Shown here: positions 32,810 to 41,400 of the stretch, piece after piece
Layout of the letters: each line of letters opens with the position of its first letter
Position numbering within the stretch: the stretch's first letter is position 1
Source: Verrucomicrobiia bacterium
GTDB taxonomy: Bacteria > Verrucomicrobiota > Verrucomicrobiia > Limisphaerales > JADLHS01
NCBI GenBank assembly: GCA_011525685.1
Contig: WYBW01000006.1
Span: 1-50,292 of the forward strand
Reading direction: 5' to 3'
DNA: 50,292 bases
Position numbers and translations under genes: made by a program
The notes under the pieces: model-generated
Told to the model about the DNA's origin: nothing
What the model saw: only the letters and a program-made list of their open reading frames with translations
The model's database searches: none

Positions 32810-34174
32810 ATGCCTGTCGGAATTCAACTTGCCATTGCGTTGCTCGTCGGCGCGGGGCTGGGCTTTCTTTTCGGCTGGCTGTATGCCCGGGGTCGGGCCG
32901 GCCCGGTGGATGAGCGGTTGGCGGGCGAACTGCGACATCAACTGGCGCAACGCGAGGTGGAACTCGCCAAGCTGCGCGCCGAACTGACCAGCGCCAGCGC
33001 GGCGTGCGCGGCGGCGGAGGCCAGCCGTGCCGCGGCGGAGAAACTGGTGGCCGATCAACGCGCATTGCACGAGCAAACTCTCCGCGAGGCGAAAGCCGCC
33101 CAGGAAAAAGCGCTGGCCGACTTGCGCGAAACGTTTCGCGCCTTGAGCGCCGAGGCGTTGAAGCAGAGTGCCCCGGAATTTCTGCGTCTGGCCGAGCAGT
33201 CCTTCGGCAAACTTCAGGCCGCCGCGCAAGGCGATTTGGAAAAGCGTCAGGAATCCATCAAGGTGCTGGTCGAACCGCTCAAGCAGCAGTTGGAAACGTA
33301 TCAGCGACGGTTGCAGCAGAGTGAGGTGACGCAGTCCAGCACGCTGGGCGAGGTGAAGAAACAACTGGAAACCCTGGCCCAATCCAGTCAGTCGCTGGCG
33401 CTGGAGACACAGCAATTCCGGATGGTGCTCAAGTCCAACCAGGCGCGCGGGCGCTGGGGCGAGACGACGCTGCGGCGGGTGGTGGAAGCCGCCGGCATGA
33501 GCGCGCATTGCGACTTCACGGAGCAGACCAAGGAGGGCGAAGGCAAACCGGACCTGGTGGTGCGTCTGCCGGGCGACCGCGTCATCATCGTGGACGCGAA
33601 AGTGCCGGACCTGGATTTTCTGAGCGCGATGGATGCGGCCGATCCGGCCAAGCGCGCCGAGTTGCTGGCGGCGCACGCCGCGAAGCTGCGCGGCACCATC
33701 AAGGCCCTGGCCGAGCGGGATTACCCGGGCGAGTTTCCCAATGCCCTGGACCACGTGGTCCTGTTCCTGCCCGCCGAATCTCTGTTCAGCGCCGCGCTCG
33801 AGGGCGACCAGGACCTGATCGTCTGGGCGGCCGCGCGACGGATTCTGCTCGCGACCCCGGCCTCGCTGATTGCGCTCTTGCGCTCGGTCAGCGTGAGTTG
33901 GCAGCAACATTCGCAAACGGAGAACGCCCGGGAGATTGCCGCCACCGCCCAGGAGTTTTTCCTGCGCGTGCTGACTTTCACCAACCATTTGGAAAACCTC
34001 CGCGCCGGGTTGGAAGCCGCCAACAAGGCGTTCAACCAGGCGGTGGGCAGCTTCGAGGCGCGCATCCGGCCCAGTGGTGAGAAGCTTCAGAAGCTGGGCG
34101 GCATCGCCGCGGGCAAGGAGCTGGCGGAACTACCGCCACTGGACACGGCCTTGCGTCTGCCGCCCGCGAGTTGA
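32810..34174 (+). CDS. rmuC: RmuC family DNA recombination protein
   Basis: 454 aa. An N-terminal membrane helix (LAIALLVGAGLGFLFGWLYA) precedes a long coiled coil (residues 30-200, rich in A, E, Q, R). The RmuC nuclease-like domain follows: KSNQARGRWGETTLRRVVEAAGM, KPDLVVRLPGDRVIIVDAKVPDLDF (D-x-K of the PD-(D/E)xK fold), FLPAESLFSAALEGDQDLIVWAAARRILLATPASLIALLRSV, and the closing helical region. It restrains DNA inversion and rearrangement in E. coli. The next gene, the RAYT-interrupted helicase, is on the same strand 165 bases away. Confidence 0.93.
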   Translation: MPVGIQLAIALLVGAGLGFLFGWLYARGRAGPVDERLAGELRHQLAQREVELAKLRAELTSASAACAAAEASRAAAEKLVADQRALHEQTLREAKAAQEKALADLRETFRALSAEALKQSAPEFLRLAEQSFGKLQAAAQGDLEKRQESIKVLVEPLKQQLETYQRRLQQSEVTQSSTLGEVKKQLETLAQSSQSLALETQQFRMVLKSNQARGRWGETTLRRVVEAAGMSAHCDFTEQTKEGEGKPDLVVRLPGDRVIIVDAKVPDLDFLSAMDAADPAKRAELLAAHAAKLRGTIKALAERDYPGEFPNALDHVVLFLPAESLFSAALEGDQDLIVWAAARRILLATPASLIALLRSVSVSWQQHSQTENAREIAATAQEFFLRVLTFTNHLENLRAGLEAANKAFNQAVGSFEARIRPSGEKLQKLGGIAAGKELAELPPLDTALRLPPAS

Positions 34175-34197
34175 ACGCGGGGCGGAGTGGACGCCGG

Positions 34198-34222
34198 CGA
34201 GGCGGCTGGTCAGCCGCTTCCC
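34198..34222. repeat. Single REP-like hairpin
   Basis: GCGGCTGG-tCAGCCGC at about 34202-34217, similar to one arm of the REP doublet at 32127-32182 (GGCGGCTGG-taAGCCGCC). It lies between rmuC and the helicase gene. Copies in two nearby intergenic spots support a dispersed REP family. Confidence 0.5.
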
Positions 34223-34339
34223 CGACGGACCGGCGAACTTGCAGAGAAGTGAGAGTCGCCGCCATCGGCTTTTGATCTCGGGATTTCACTGGAGGTTGGC
34301 GGCGGAAGTTTGGAAGCTCTCGCCCGCGTGATCAGCACC

Positions 34340-37213
34340 ATGGAACTGCAACCGGCCGGCGCCGACCTCGAGGCGCGGGTGAAGGAGATCTTTTCGCCAT
34401 CCGGCCTGCTGTCGCGCGCGTCGAATTTCGAGTATCGGCCGCAGCAGCAACAGATGGCCGTGGCCGTGGCGCGCGCGCTGCAAAACCGCGAACACCTTGC
34501 GGTCGAAGCCGGCACGGGCGTGGGCAAGTCGCTGGCCTACCTCATTCCAGCCATCTTGTTTGCCGTGGCCGCGCGCAAGAAGGCGATCATCTCGACCCAC
34601 ACCATCAACTTGCAGGAGCAGCTCACGGAAAAAGACCTGCCCCTGCTCACCGGTGTGCTCGGGGCGCTGAAACCGCCGGTGAAATTCAGTTACTCCATGC
34701 TCAAGGGCCGGGCGAATTATCTTTGCACGCGTCGGCTGCGAAAGGCGATTCAGCAATCGGGCAACCTGTTTACGTCCTCCGAAGCCGAGGAGCTAAAACG
34801 CATCCACGAATGGTCGAAACAAACCACGGACGGCAGTCTGTCGGACTTCGAGGTTGAACCCGACCCGAAAGTCTGGGCGCAGGTTTGCTCCGAGCGCGGG
34901 TTGTGCTCCCCGAAAATCTGCGGTTACCAGTCCGACTTCAGCAGGGAGCACGGTGTGTGTTTCTTTCAACGCGCGCGAAACAAGTTCCTTTCCTCGGACG
35001 TGCTGGTACTGAATCACACCTTGTTCTTCACGCTGCTGGGCGGTCTGGAGGAGGAGATCGAGGGCGGCATCCTGTTCAAAAACGACTTCGTGATTTTCGA
35101 CGAGGCGCACCAGATGGAACACGTGGCGTCGAAACACATCGGTTTGAGCGTGTCGAGCGGCCAGGTGCGTTATGCGCTGAACCGGTTGTGGAATCCCCGG
35201 ACCGAGAAGGGACTGCTGGCGACACTCGCGCAAGGCCGGGCCGTGAAACTGGTCGCGGACATCTTGAGCGAAGCCGACAAGTTCTTCGAAAACGTGGAGG
35301 CGGCGTGCGAGGATATCCAGCGAAGCGCCGGGCGGAACCGGTTCGGCAACGCCGAGCGCGCCGAACGCGGGCGTTCGTGGACGGAGTTGCGCATTCGCCG
35401 CGCGGAACTGGTGCCGGACAACCTGACGTTGCCGATCCAGCGGTTGCGCGAGGCCGTCAGCGACCTCATCAAGTTGAGCGAGGACAAGGACCTCGGGTTG
35501 GAGTTGGTGGAGTGCAACCGCCGCCTGGCGGAGTTGCGCGACGAAGTGAAGACGTTTCTCGAGCAAAGCGCGACGAGCCATGTCTATTGGGTCGAGCGGA
35601 GCGGCAAGGCGCACAAGACGCTCTCGCTGAACGCCGCCCCAATTGACGTGGCGGAGTTTCTGCGCCGCCGCCTCTTCGAGAGTGATACCAGCATCGTCAT
35701 GACGAGCGCCACGCTGGCGACCGTAGGACAGGCGTCGCGCCTGTCTCCATCCAAGAAGGATTTAGCGACAGGGGCGACGCCAGTTCTGCGACCAGGGAAG
35801 TCCTCTACTCCGTCCGTTCCAGTACTGCCGTTCCTTTCCTTCGACCCGCACTCACCGGTGGCGAAGTCTGGCCGGCATCTCCCGCACTGGAGGCAGGAAG
35901 GCTGCACCTATTTCGTGACGCTCCGGCTGGCTGATTCAGTCCCCCAAGACAGGCTGTTACAGTGGCAGACGGAATTGCGCCAATGGCGGCGGCGTCACCC
36001 CGAACCCCACACTCCTGATCAAGAAAAGGAGTATGCCGAGTTCTTTGCGGATCGCTTCCATCGCTGGCTGGATGAGGGCCGCGGGGAATGTTGGCTGAAG
36101 CGCCCTGAACTCGCCCGCGTGGTCGAGGAGGCCTTGCGCTTTTTCGACGCGCAACGCTACTGGCTGGGGCATTTCGTGATCATGCCCAACCACGTCCATG
36201 TCTTGGTGCGTCCCTTTGGTAATCACACCCTTTCCGAAATCCTTCATTCGTGGAAATCATCCACGGCCAAGCGAATCAATACGCTGCTCGAACGGACAGG
36301 AACGGTATGGCAGGATGAATCGTTCGATTGCATCGTGCGGGATGAGGCTGCGCTGGAAAAGTTCTCCACTTACGTTCAAGAGAATCCAGGCAGAGCAAAC
36401 TTGCGGGAGGGCGAGTTCCGGCTCGGATTTGGGAGCAGTGTCGGCGGCCCTTGCGCGGGACAGGCTTCTGGTCTGGTTCAAACCCAAAAGCATGGTTCTG
36501 AGAAAATGGAGACAGGCGCGACGCCTGTCCTACGCAAGGACCCACTCGCCTATTTCGTTCGGCGCATCGGCGCCGAGACCGCAACGCAACTGCAGGTTGG
36601 CACGCCTTTCGATTACGAGCGGCAAATGAAGCTGTTTGTGGTCAGAAAAATGCCGGACCCGCGCGAACCCGGTTATGCCGAGGCCCTCGAGCATTGGATC
36701 GGGCATTTCGTGAAACAAACGCACGGCAAAGCCTTCGTGCTGTTCACCAGTTACAAGCTGATGCAGGAATTGGCCGGGCGGATGGAGCCGTTTTTCAACG
36801 AGCTCGGGGTGGCTTGTTTGGTGCAGGGCACCGGCACGCCGCGTTCGACGATGCTGGAGAAGTTCAAGGAGGACGTGGATTCGGTGCTGTTCGGCACGGA
36901 CAGTTTCTGGCAGGGCGTGGACGTGCCAGGGGAGGCCTTGAGCAACGTGATCATCACCCGGCTGCCGTTCGCCGTGCCCGACCACCCGCTGATCGAGGCG
37001 CGCATTGAAGCGATCGAAGCCCGCGGGGACAACTCCTTCGCCGAGTTCTCGCTGCCGGAAGCCATTCTGAAGTTCCGGCAGGGCGTGGGCCGGCTGATCC
37101 GCACCAAGTCGGACCAGGGCATCATTGTAGTGCTGGACAACCGCATCCTCGCCAAGCAATACGGCCAGGCTTTTCTCGATGCCCTGCCCAGGTGTCCCGT
37201 TGAGGTCGTGTAA
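34340..37213 (+). CDS. DinG/XPD-type helicase interrupted in frame by a RAYT transposase
   Basis: 957 aa in one frame. Residues 1-461 are the first motor half of a superfamily 2 iron-sulfur helicase: Walker A EAGTGVGKS (56-64), a Cys set likely to hold 4Fe-4S (C129, then C183, C189, C194 and C207 as candidates), DEAH (254-257), and motif III TSATL (455-459). Residues 462-732 are the RAYT element. From 733 the second motor half resumes: KDPLAYFVRRIGAE, FGTDSFWQGVDVPGEALSN, and QGVGRLIRTKSDQG (motif VI). Without the insert it is about 686 aa, normal for the family. Whether the fused protein is made and active is unknown. ATG 34340 is chosen; a TTG at 34310 is in frame. Confidence 0.88.
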   Translation: MELQPAGADLEARVKEIFSPSGLLSRASNFEYRPQQQQMAVAVARALQNREHLAVEAGTGVGKSLAYLIPAILFAVAARKKAIISTHTINLQEQLTEKDLPLLTGVLGALKPPVKFSYSMLKGRANYLCTRRLRKAIQQSGNLFTSSEAEELKRIHEWSKQTTDGSLSDFEVEPDPKVWAQVCSERGLCSPKICGYQSDFSREHGVCFFQRARNKFLSSDVLVLNHTLFFTLLGGLEEEIEGGILFKNDFVIFDEAHQMEHVASKHIGLSVSSGQVRYALNRLWNPRTEKGLLATLAQGRAVKLVADILSEADKFFENVEAACEDIQRSAGRNRFGNAERAERGRSWTELRIRRAELVPDNLTLPIQRLREAVSDLIKLSEDKDLGLELVECNRRLAELRDEVKTFLEQSATSHVYWVERSGKAHKTLSLNAAPIDVAEFLRRRLFESDTSIVMTSATLATVGQASRLSPSKKDLATGATPVLRPGKSSTPSVPVLPFLSFDPHSPVAKSGRHLPHWRQEGCTYFVTLRLADSVPQDRLLQWQTELRQWRRRHPEPHTPDQEKEYAEFFADRFHRWLDEGRGECWLKRPELARVVEEALRFFDAQRYWLGHFVIMPNHVHVLVRPFGNHTLSEILHSWKSSTAKRINTLLERTGTVWQDESFDCIVRDEAALEKFSTYVQENPGRANLREGEFRLGFGSSVGGPCAGQASGLVQTQKHGSEKMETGATPVLRKDPLAYFVRRIGAETATQLQVGTPFDYERQMKLFVVRKMPDPREPGYAEALEHWIGHFVKQTHGKAFVLFTSYKLMQELAGRMEPFFNELGVACLVQGTGTPRSTMLEKFKEDVDSVLFGTDSFWQGVDVPGEALSNVIITRLPFAVPDHPLIEARIEAIEARGDNSFAEFSLPEAILKFRQGVGRLIRTKSDQGIIVVLDNRILAKQYGQAFLDALPRCPVEVV
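35722..35750 (+). repeat. Left REP end of the RAYT element
   Basis: 29 bp starting CGTAG, then an 8-bp hairpin GACAGGCG-TCG-CGCCTGTC, then TCCAT. It matches the right end in inverted orientation at all 29 positions. GTAG followed by a hairpin is the classic layout of RAYT-mobilised REPs. It is read as coding sequence (TVGQASRLSPS). Confidence 0.95.
36506..36534 (-). repeat. Right REP end of the RAYT element
   Basis: The inverted copy of the 29-bp left end, read in frame as METGATPVLR. The perfect match of the two ends suggests recent insertion or continuing selection for function. Confidence 0.95.
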
Positions 37214-37256
37214 ACTTCGCGCCCCAGCCGGTTTCCGCAACCGGTCGCCGGCCAGC

Positions 37257-37290
37257 TTGACATTTCCGGGGCGGAGTTCGTTAATGGCGC
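37257..37290 (+). promoter_or_regulatory. Promoter and degenerate operator of the GntR gene
   Basis: TTGACA (37257-37262), 17 bases, GTTAAT (37280-37285): a strong sigma-70 promoter, about 20 bases before the GTG start. The -10 overlaps GGAGTTCGTTAA (37273-37284), which matches the operator word TTAGTGCGTTAA at 9 of 12 positions. This suggests autoregulation. Confidence 0.65.
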
Positions 37291-37309
37291 CCGAACCTGA
37301 ACTGTCGCC

Positions 37310-38053
37310 GTGGTCAACGAAAAATTCAGTCCGCCCAAGTATTTTCAGATAAGCCGCGATGTGGTGTCGCAGATTCAGAGCGGTGCCCTGCCGCCCGGCG
37401 CGCCGGTGCCGTCGGAAAACGACATCATCGAGAAATACGCCGTCAGCAACACCACCGCGCGAAAGGCCTTGCACGAACTGGAAAAGGAAGGCTGGGTCAC
37501 GCGCGTCAAGGGCAAGGGAACCTTCGTGCGTGACTTTACGGTGGTGCGCGCCATCAACCGGATCTTTGGTTTCACCAAGAACATGATCGAGGCGGGACGC
37601 AAACCGGCCACTCGCCTGGTCGGGTTTCATTTGCGTAACACGGATCACACGCAAACGATCAACGGGCGCGAGTTCACCTTGAAAGGACCGTATTGTGAGA
37701 TCGAGCGGGTTCGTTACGCGGATGGCATCCCGATGATGAAAGAAACCCGCTACATCTCCCTCGGACTGTGTCCGGACATCCAGCGGCGCAACCTCGAGCA
37801 ATCGCTCTACTCCGTTTTTGAAAAGGATTACGGCATCCATCTCACCGAGATCAACCAGATGCTCAGCGCCGTCGTGCTGGAGGGCGAAGCGCTGAAGGCG
37901 TTTGAACTGGAGAAACCCATCCCGGCGTTTCGCGTGGAAGGGGTTTCGTTTTGCGGCAAGGACCTGATCATTGAGATGGAAAACTCGGTCTATCGTGGCG
38001 ACATGTACCGCTTCGCGGCCAAGGCACGGCCGGTGACCACGGAAAACAAATAG
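37310..38053 (+). CDS. GntR family (HutC/UTRA) transcriptional regulator
   Basis: 247 aa from a GTG. The N-terminal winged helix-turn-helix is KYFQISRDVVSQIQSGALPPGAPVPSENDIIEKYAVSNTTARKALHELEKEGWVTRVKGKGTFV (residues 10-73). The C-terminal UTRA ligand domain spans about 85-240, with FTLKGPYCEIERVRYADGIPMMKETRYISLG and LEKPIPAFRVEGVSFCGKDLIIEMENSVYRGD. UTRA regulators usually sense a sugar or its phosphate. The gene precedes a LamG gene, and operator-like words lie at its own promoter and upstream of all three transcription units of the glycerophosphodiester region, so a glycerol-phosphate-type inducer is a reasonable guess. Confidence 0.93.
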   Translation: MVNEKFSPPKYFQISRDVVSQIQSGALPPGAPVPSENDIIEKYAVSNTTARKALHELEKEGWVTRVKGKGTFVRDFTVVRAINRIFGFTKNMIEAGRKPATRLVGFHLRNTDHTQTINGREFTLKGPYCEIERVRYADGIPMMKETRYISLGLCPDIQRRNLEQSLYSVFEKDYGIHLTEINQMLSAVVLEGEALKAFELEKPIPAFRVEGVSFCGKDLIIEMENSVYRGDMYRFAAKARPVTTENK

Positions 38054-38253
38054 CCCTCGCCCTTCCAGATTGTGACACGATTGTAAGTTCGGCGGTCGAA
38101 TTTCGTAACCTCTTGCACGCAAGCTCCTCCCCCGTTGGATGCCCTTCCGTCGGCGGCGACCTTTGATTCATTGGCCAGCGGGTTCAATCCGATGGCAGGG
38201 CCTGTCCTGACATACATCCGGCGACCCTGCATGCACAAAAAGCAGGAAAAGCG

Positions 38254-38294
38254 TTGACAACCTAACGCACAAGGCATAGTTAGTGCGTTAACGC
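38254..38294 (+). promoter_or_regulatory. Promoter and paired operator before the LamG gene
   Basis: TTGACA (38254-38259), 17 bases, TAGTTA (38277-38282). The operator word TTAGTGCGTTAA lies at 38280-38291, overlapping the -10 and ending in the palindrome GCGTTAACGC (38285-38294). A second, inverted copy with 9 of 12 matches lies in the spacer (38262-38273). The 386 bases between the two genes hold nothing else I can name. Confidence 0.7.
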
Positions 38295-38439
38295 TCCACG
38301 GTGGGTGGGCGGATGTTCGATTCGGTATTAATGACGGCGCGGTTTCGCCGAAGCCATACACTGCTTTGTTGGATGGGCACGCAGGCGAACTCGTACTAAG
38401 GGCAAGCAGCAGTTGAACCAGTAGAAACTCAGTCAGCGT

Positions 38440-41400
38440 ATGAAAGCTACAATCACTCACAACCTTCGGGAGTCTCTGACTTCCAAGTTCGTTCGGACGA
38501 TTTGCCATCCGATTTTGGTGCTCGCAGTGGCGGTTGTGCCCACGCTCAACGCCGCCATCACGGGGCAGTGGGATTTCAAATCGGGGAATCTGGCGGCCAC
38601 CACTGGCGCGGATTTGCAGTACTTCGACGGCGTTGGTGGGCCAACCGAACAGCAAACCGTCTTCGGCACGACTGCCACCTTGGGCCTGCCGGACATTGGT
38701 GGCCAACCCGCCCATGTCATGGGCTTCCCGGCTGCGCTGCAGACCATGGGCTACGTCATACGTCCTGGAATGGCCGCGAACGGTGGCGGCTCATTCGTCA
38801 ACCAGTACACTCTCATCTTCGACTTGCTTTATCCGCCGGCTTCTTCGGGAAGTTTTCGCGCATTGATTCAAATAGATGATCCGGTGGGAAACGCCAACGA
38901 TGCCGACTTGTTCATCAATGCGGCTGGCGGCATCGGCATCTCGGGGTCGTACCAGGGTCAGGTCCAGACCAACACCTGGCATCGTCTCGCCTTTGCGTTT
39001 GATATGGCAGCACCCGGAGGACCCTTGTTGCGCAAGTACATTGATGGTGCATTTGTGGGTCAACAGATCCTCGCGGGCAGCATTGATGGCCGCTGGGCAT
39101 TGAACCCGGTCGGCGGAATGTTTGGTGAAACTGCGCTTCTCTTCACAGACGACAACGGAGCTGTGAAGCCGGGATACGTCAGCAGCATCCAAGTGCATGA
39201 TGAAGCGCTATCCTCGGGTTACATCCAAGCCTTGGGCGCGCCGACGACCGACGGGATTCCCACCACCGTTACTGTGCCAGTGACCATCGTTTCCCGGAAA
39301 CCGCTGGCCAACGCGGTGAATGTGGCGCCGGGTTCAGGCATCGAGGTGGTTTTGGCTGACGGCTCCTCCCCGCTGAACCCCGGCACCATCGTTGTGAAAG
39401 TGAATGATCAAACCATCTCGCGAACGGTCAATTCCGCGGGCGGACTGCACACCGTCCAAGCAGCCCTGCCCACGCTCGCTGCGCGATCGCAAAACACCCT
39501 CGCCATCGAATTGACCGACCCCGGCCTCGGACCGGTGACGCTGCAATGGAACTTTCGCATGGCGGCCTATGTCCTGGATTCAGATTTGGAACAGGAATTC
39601 GCTCGTCGCATCGCAGCCTATTGGAAGCTGGATGATGGACTGACCAATCCGACGGCGACGGTGATGGTTGACTATATCGGCGAGAACCACTCCACGATTA
39701 CGGCTGGGCTGACGGACTACTGGGTCGGCCAACCCCAGGCCAAATTTGGCGGGGCCCTGCATGTGGATGGCGCGAACGTCTATGCCACGGTTCTGCCCAG
39801 CGATTCGCTTAACATTCCCACCAACTCGGTGTCTTTATCCCTCTGGGTCAAACTGGAGCAGCTCCCGTCGGAAATCGCCGAGAACTTCGGCGGCCTTTAT
39901 GACTCGACCGGTGATGAATATGTGCTTTATCTGGATCGGGCCAATCGCGAACTGCGCTTCAAGGTCACGCTGGCCAACGGCGAGGCGGCCCGTCCGGGCA
40001 TCCCGGAATCCATGCTGAAAGTCGGGGAGTGGATCCACGTCGTCGGCGTTTACGACGGGAAAGCAAGTCCGACGGTCGGTGCAGCGCGCATCTATTTGAA
40101 TGGCGAGTTGATGGACACCCACGTCGGCCATGACGGCGCGCCCGGAACGGGTTTGACCGGCAATGTTCGCACAGGCCAGACGGCTGCCTTGGGCCGCAAC
40201 GGAAGCGAGGCCCGCTATTTCTTGAGTAGCACGCTGGATGACATTGCGGTTTGGGGTCAGGCTTTGAGTGTGGACGCGATTGGCTACCTGGCTTCGGGGA
40301 ATTTCGTGCCCGTCCAGGCGCCGGACCCGAATCAATTGAGCATTGCGCAGCATCCGGAAAGCCGCACAGCCATTCCCGGAACGCGCGTCATGTTTGAAGT
40401 GGTGCGCGAGGGTGGCACGCCGCCGTTTTCCTATCAGTGGAAACACGCCGGGACGAACATCCCCAGCGCGACCAGTTCTAGACTCTTTGTCGTAGTTACC
40501 CCGGAAGCGGCTGGCCAGTACACGGTGATTGTCCAGGACGCGTTGACTTCCCTGGAAAGCAATCCCGCCACGCTGACGGTGGTGCCGCTGCCGGACGCGC
40601 CAACCGAATCACTGCCGTGGGGTTTGATTGCCCATTGGCCACTGGATGATGGGTTGAGCAATCCTGATACTTCCGTCCTCACCGACCTGCGCGGGACCAG
40701 TCCGGGAACGCTGTTTGGCGGCGGGCCGAGCGCGTGGTTGGCCGAACCGCAGGCGCTGTTTGGCGGCGCGTTGGATGTGGATGGGCTGAACATCTACTCC
40801 ATCATTTCGAACACGCCTGCCCTGAATATCAACGAGAACCAGGTTTCAATCTCGTTGTGGGCCAAGTTGGATCAACTGCCCTCCGATTTGCCGGGAACGT
40901 TTGGAGCGATTTACGATTCAGTGGGTGACAGCTACGTCATCTACCTCGACCGGAGCAATCAGGAGTTGCGCTTCAAGGTGACCACGGCTGAAGGGCAGGC
41001 CGCCCGGCCGGGAATTCCGCAGGCGGACCTGGTCCTGAATCAATGGCTTCACATCGTGGCGGTTTACGATGGCAACGCCACACCGACCGCGGGCGAGGCC
41101 CGGATTTATCTCAATGGCGTGCTGAAGGACACGCACCCCGGCCACGACGCCGCCGTGGGCACCGGGTTGACGGGGTTGGTCCTCGCCGGGCAGGTGGCCG
41201 GCTTGGGCCGCAACGGCCCGAACGCCGAGAGTTACTTCACCGGTGCGATTGATGACATCGGCATCTGGAATCGTGCGCTGACGGCGGACGAGATCGCATA
41301 TCTCGCATCGAACCATCCGATTCCCGTCGCAGCCGAACCGTGGGTCATTTATCAGAATGACTTTGAGAGCTACACCACTGTCGCCACGAGCCTGGGCGAT

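Larger units (their letters stand above)
35722..36534 (+). mobile_element. REP-associated tyrosine transposase (RAYT) element inside the helicase gene
   Basis: 813 bp, exactly 271 codons. The transposase belongs to the IS200/IS605-like Y1 (RAYT) family: SGRHLPHWRQEGCTYFVTLRLADS, GECWLKRPELARVVEEALRFF, the HUH motif NHVHVLV (H618 and H620 in the fused protein), HTLSEILHSWKSSTAKRIN, and the catalytic Tyr678 in STYVQENP. It has no ATG of its own before the HUH region; a GTG at 35858 is possible. It also has no stop codon: the frame continues through the right REP into the helicase. Each end carries a strong REP plus a degenerate REP facing it (35767-35789 and 36455-36478), so it is flanked by two REP pairs. 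Confidence 0.9.

Noticed and set aside
34310..34339. Start of the helicase at the upstream TTG
   Set aside because: The ATG at 34340 gives the normal family beginning; no good ribosome site favours the TTG.
34340..37213. Intein in the helicase gene
   Set aside because: The insert has no intein splicing residues at its ends (no Cys or Ser at the start, no His-Asn with a following Cys/Ser/Thr) and contains RAYT HUH and Tyr motifs with REP ends instead.
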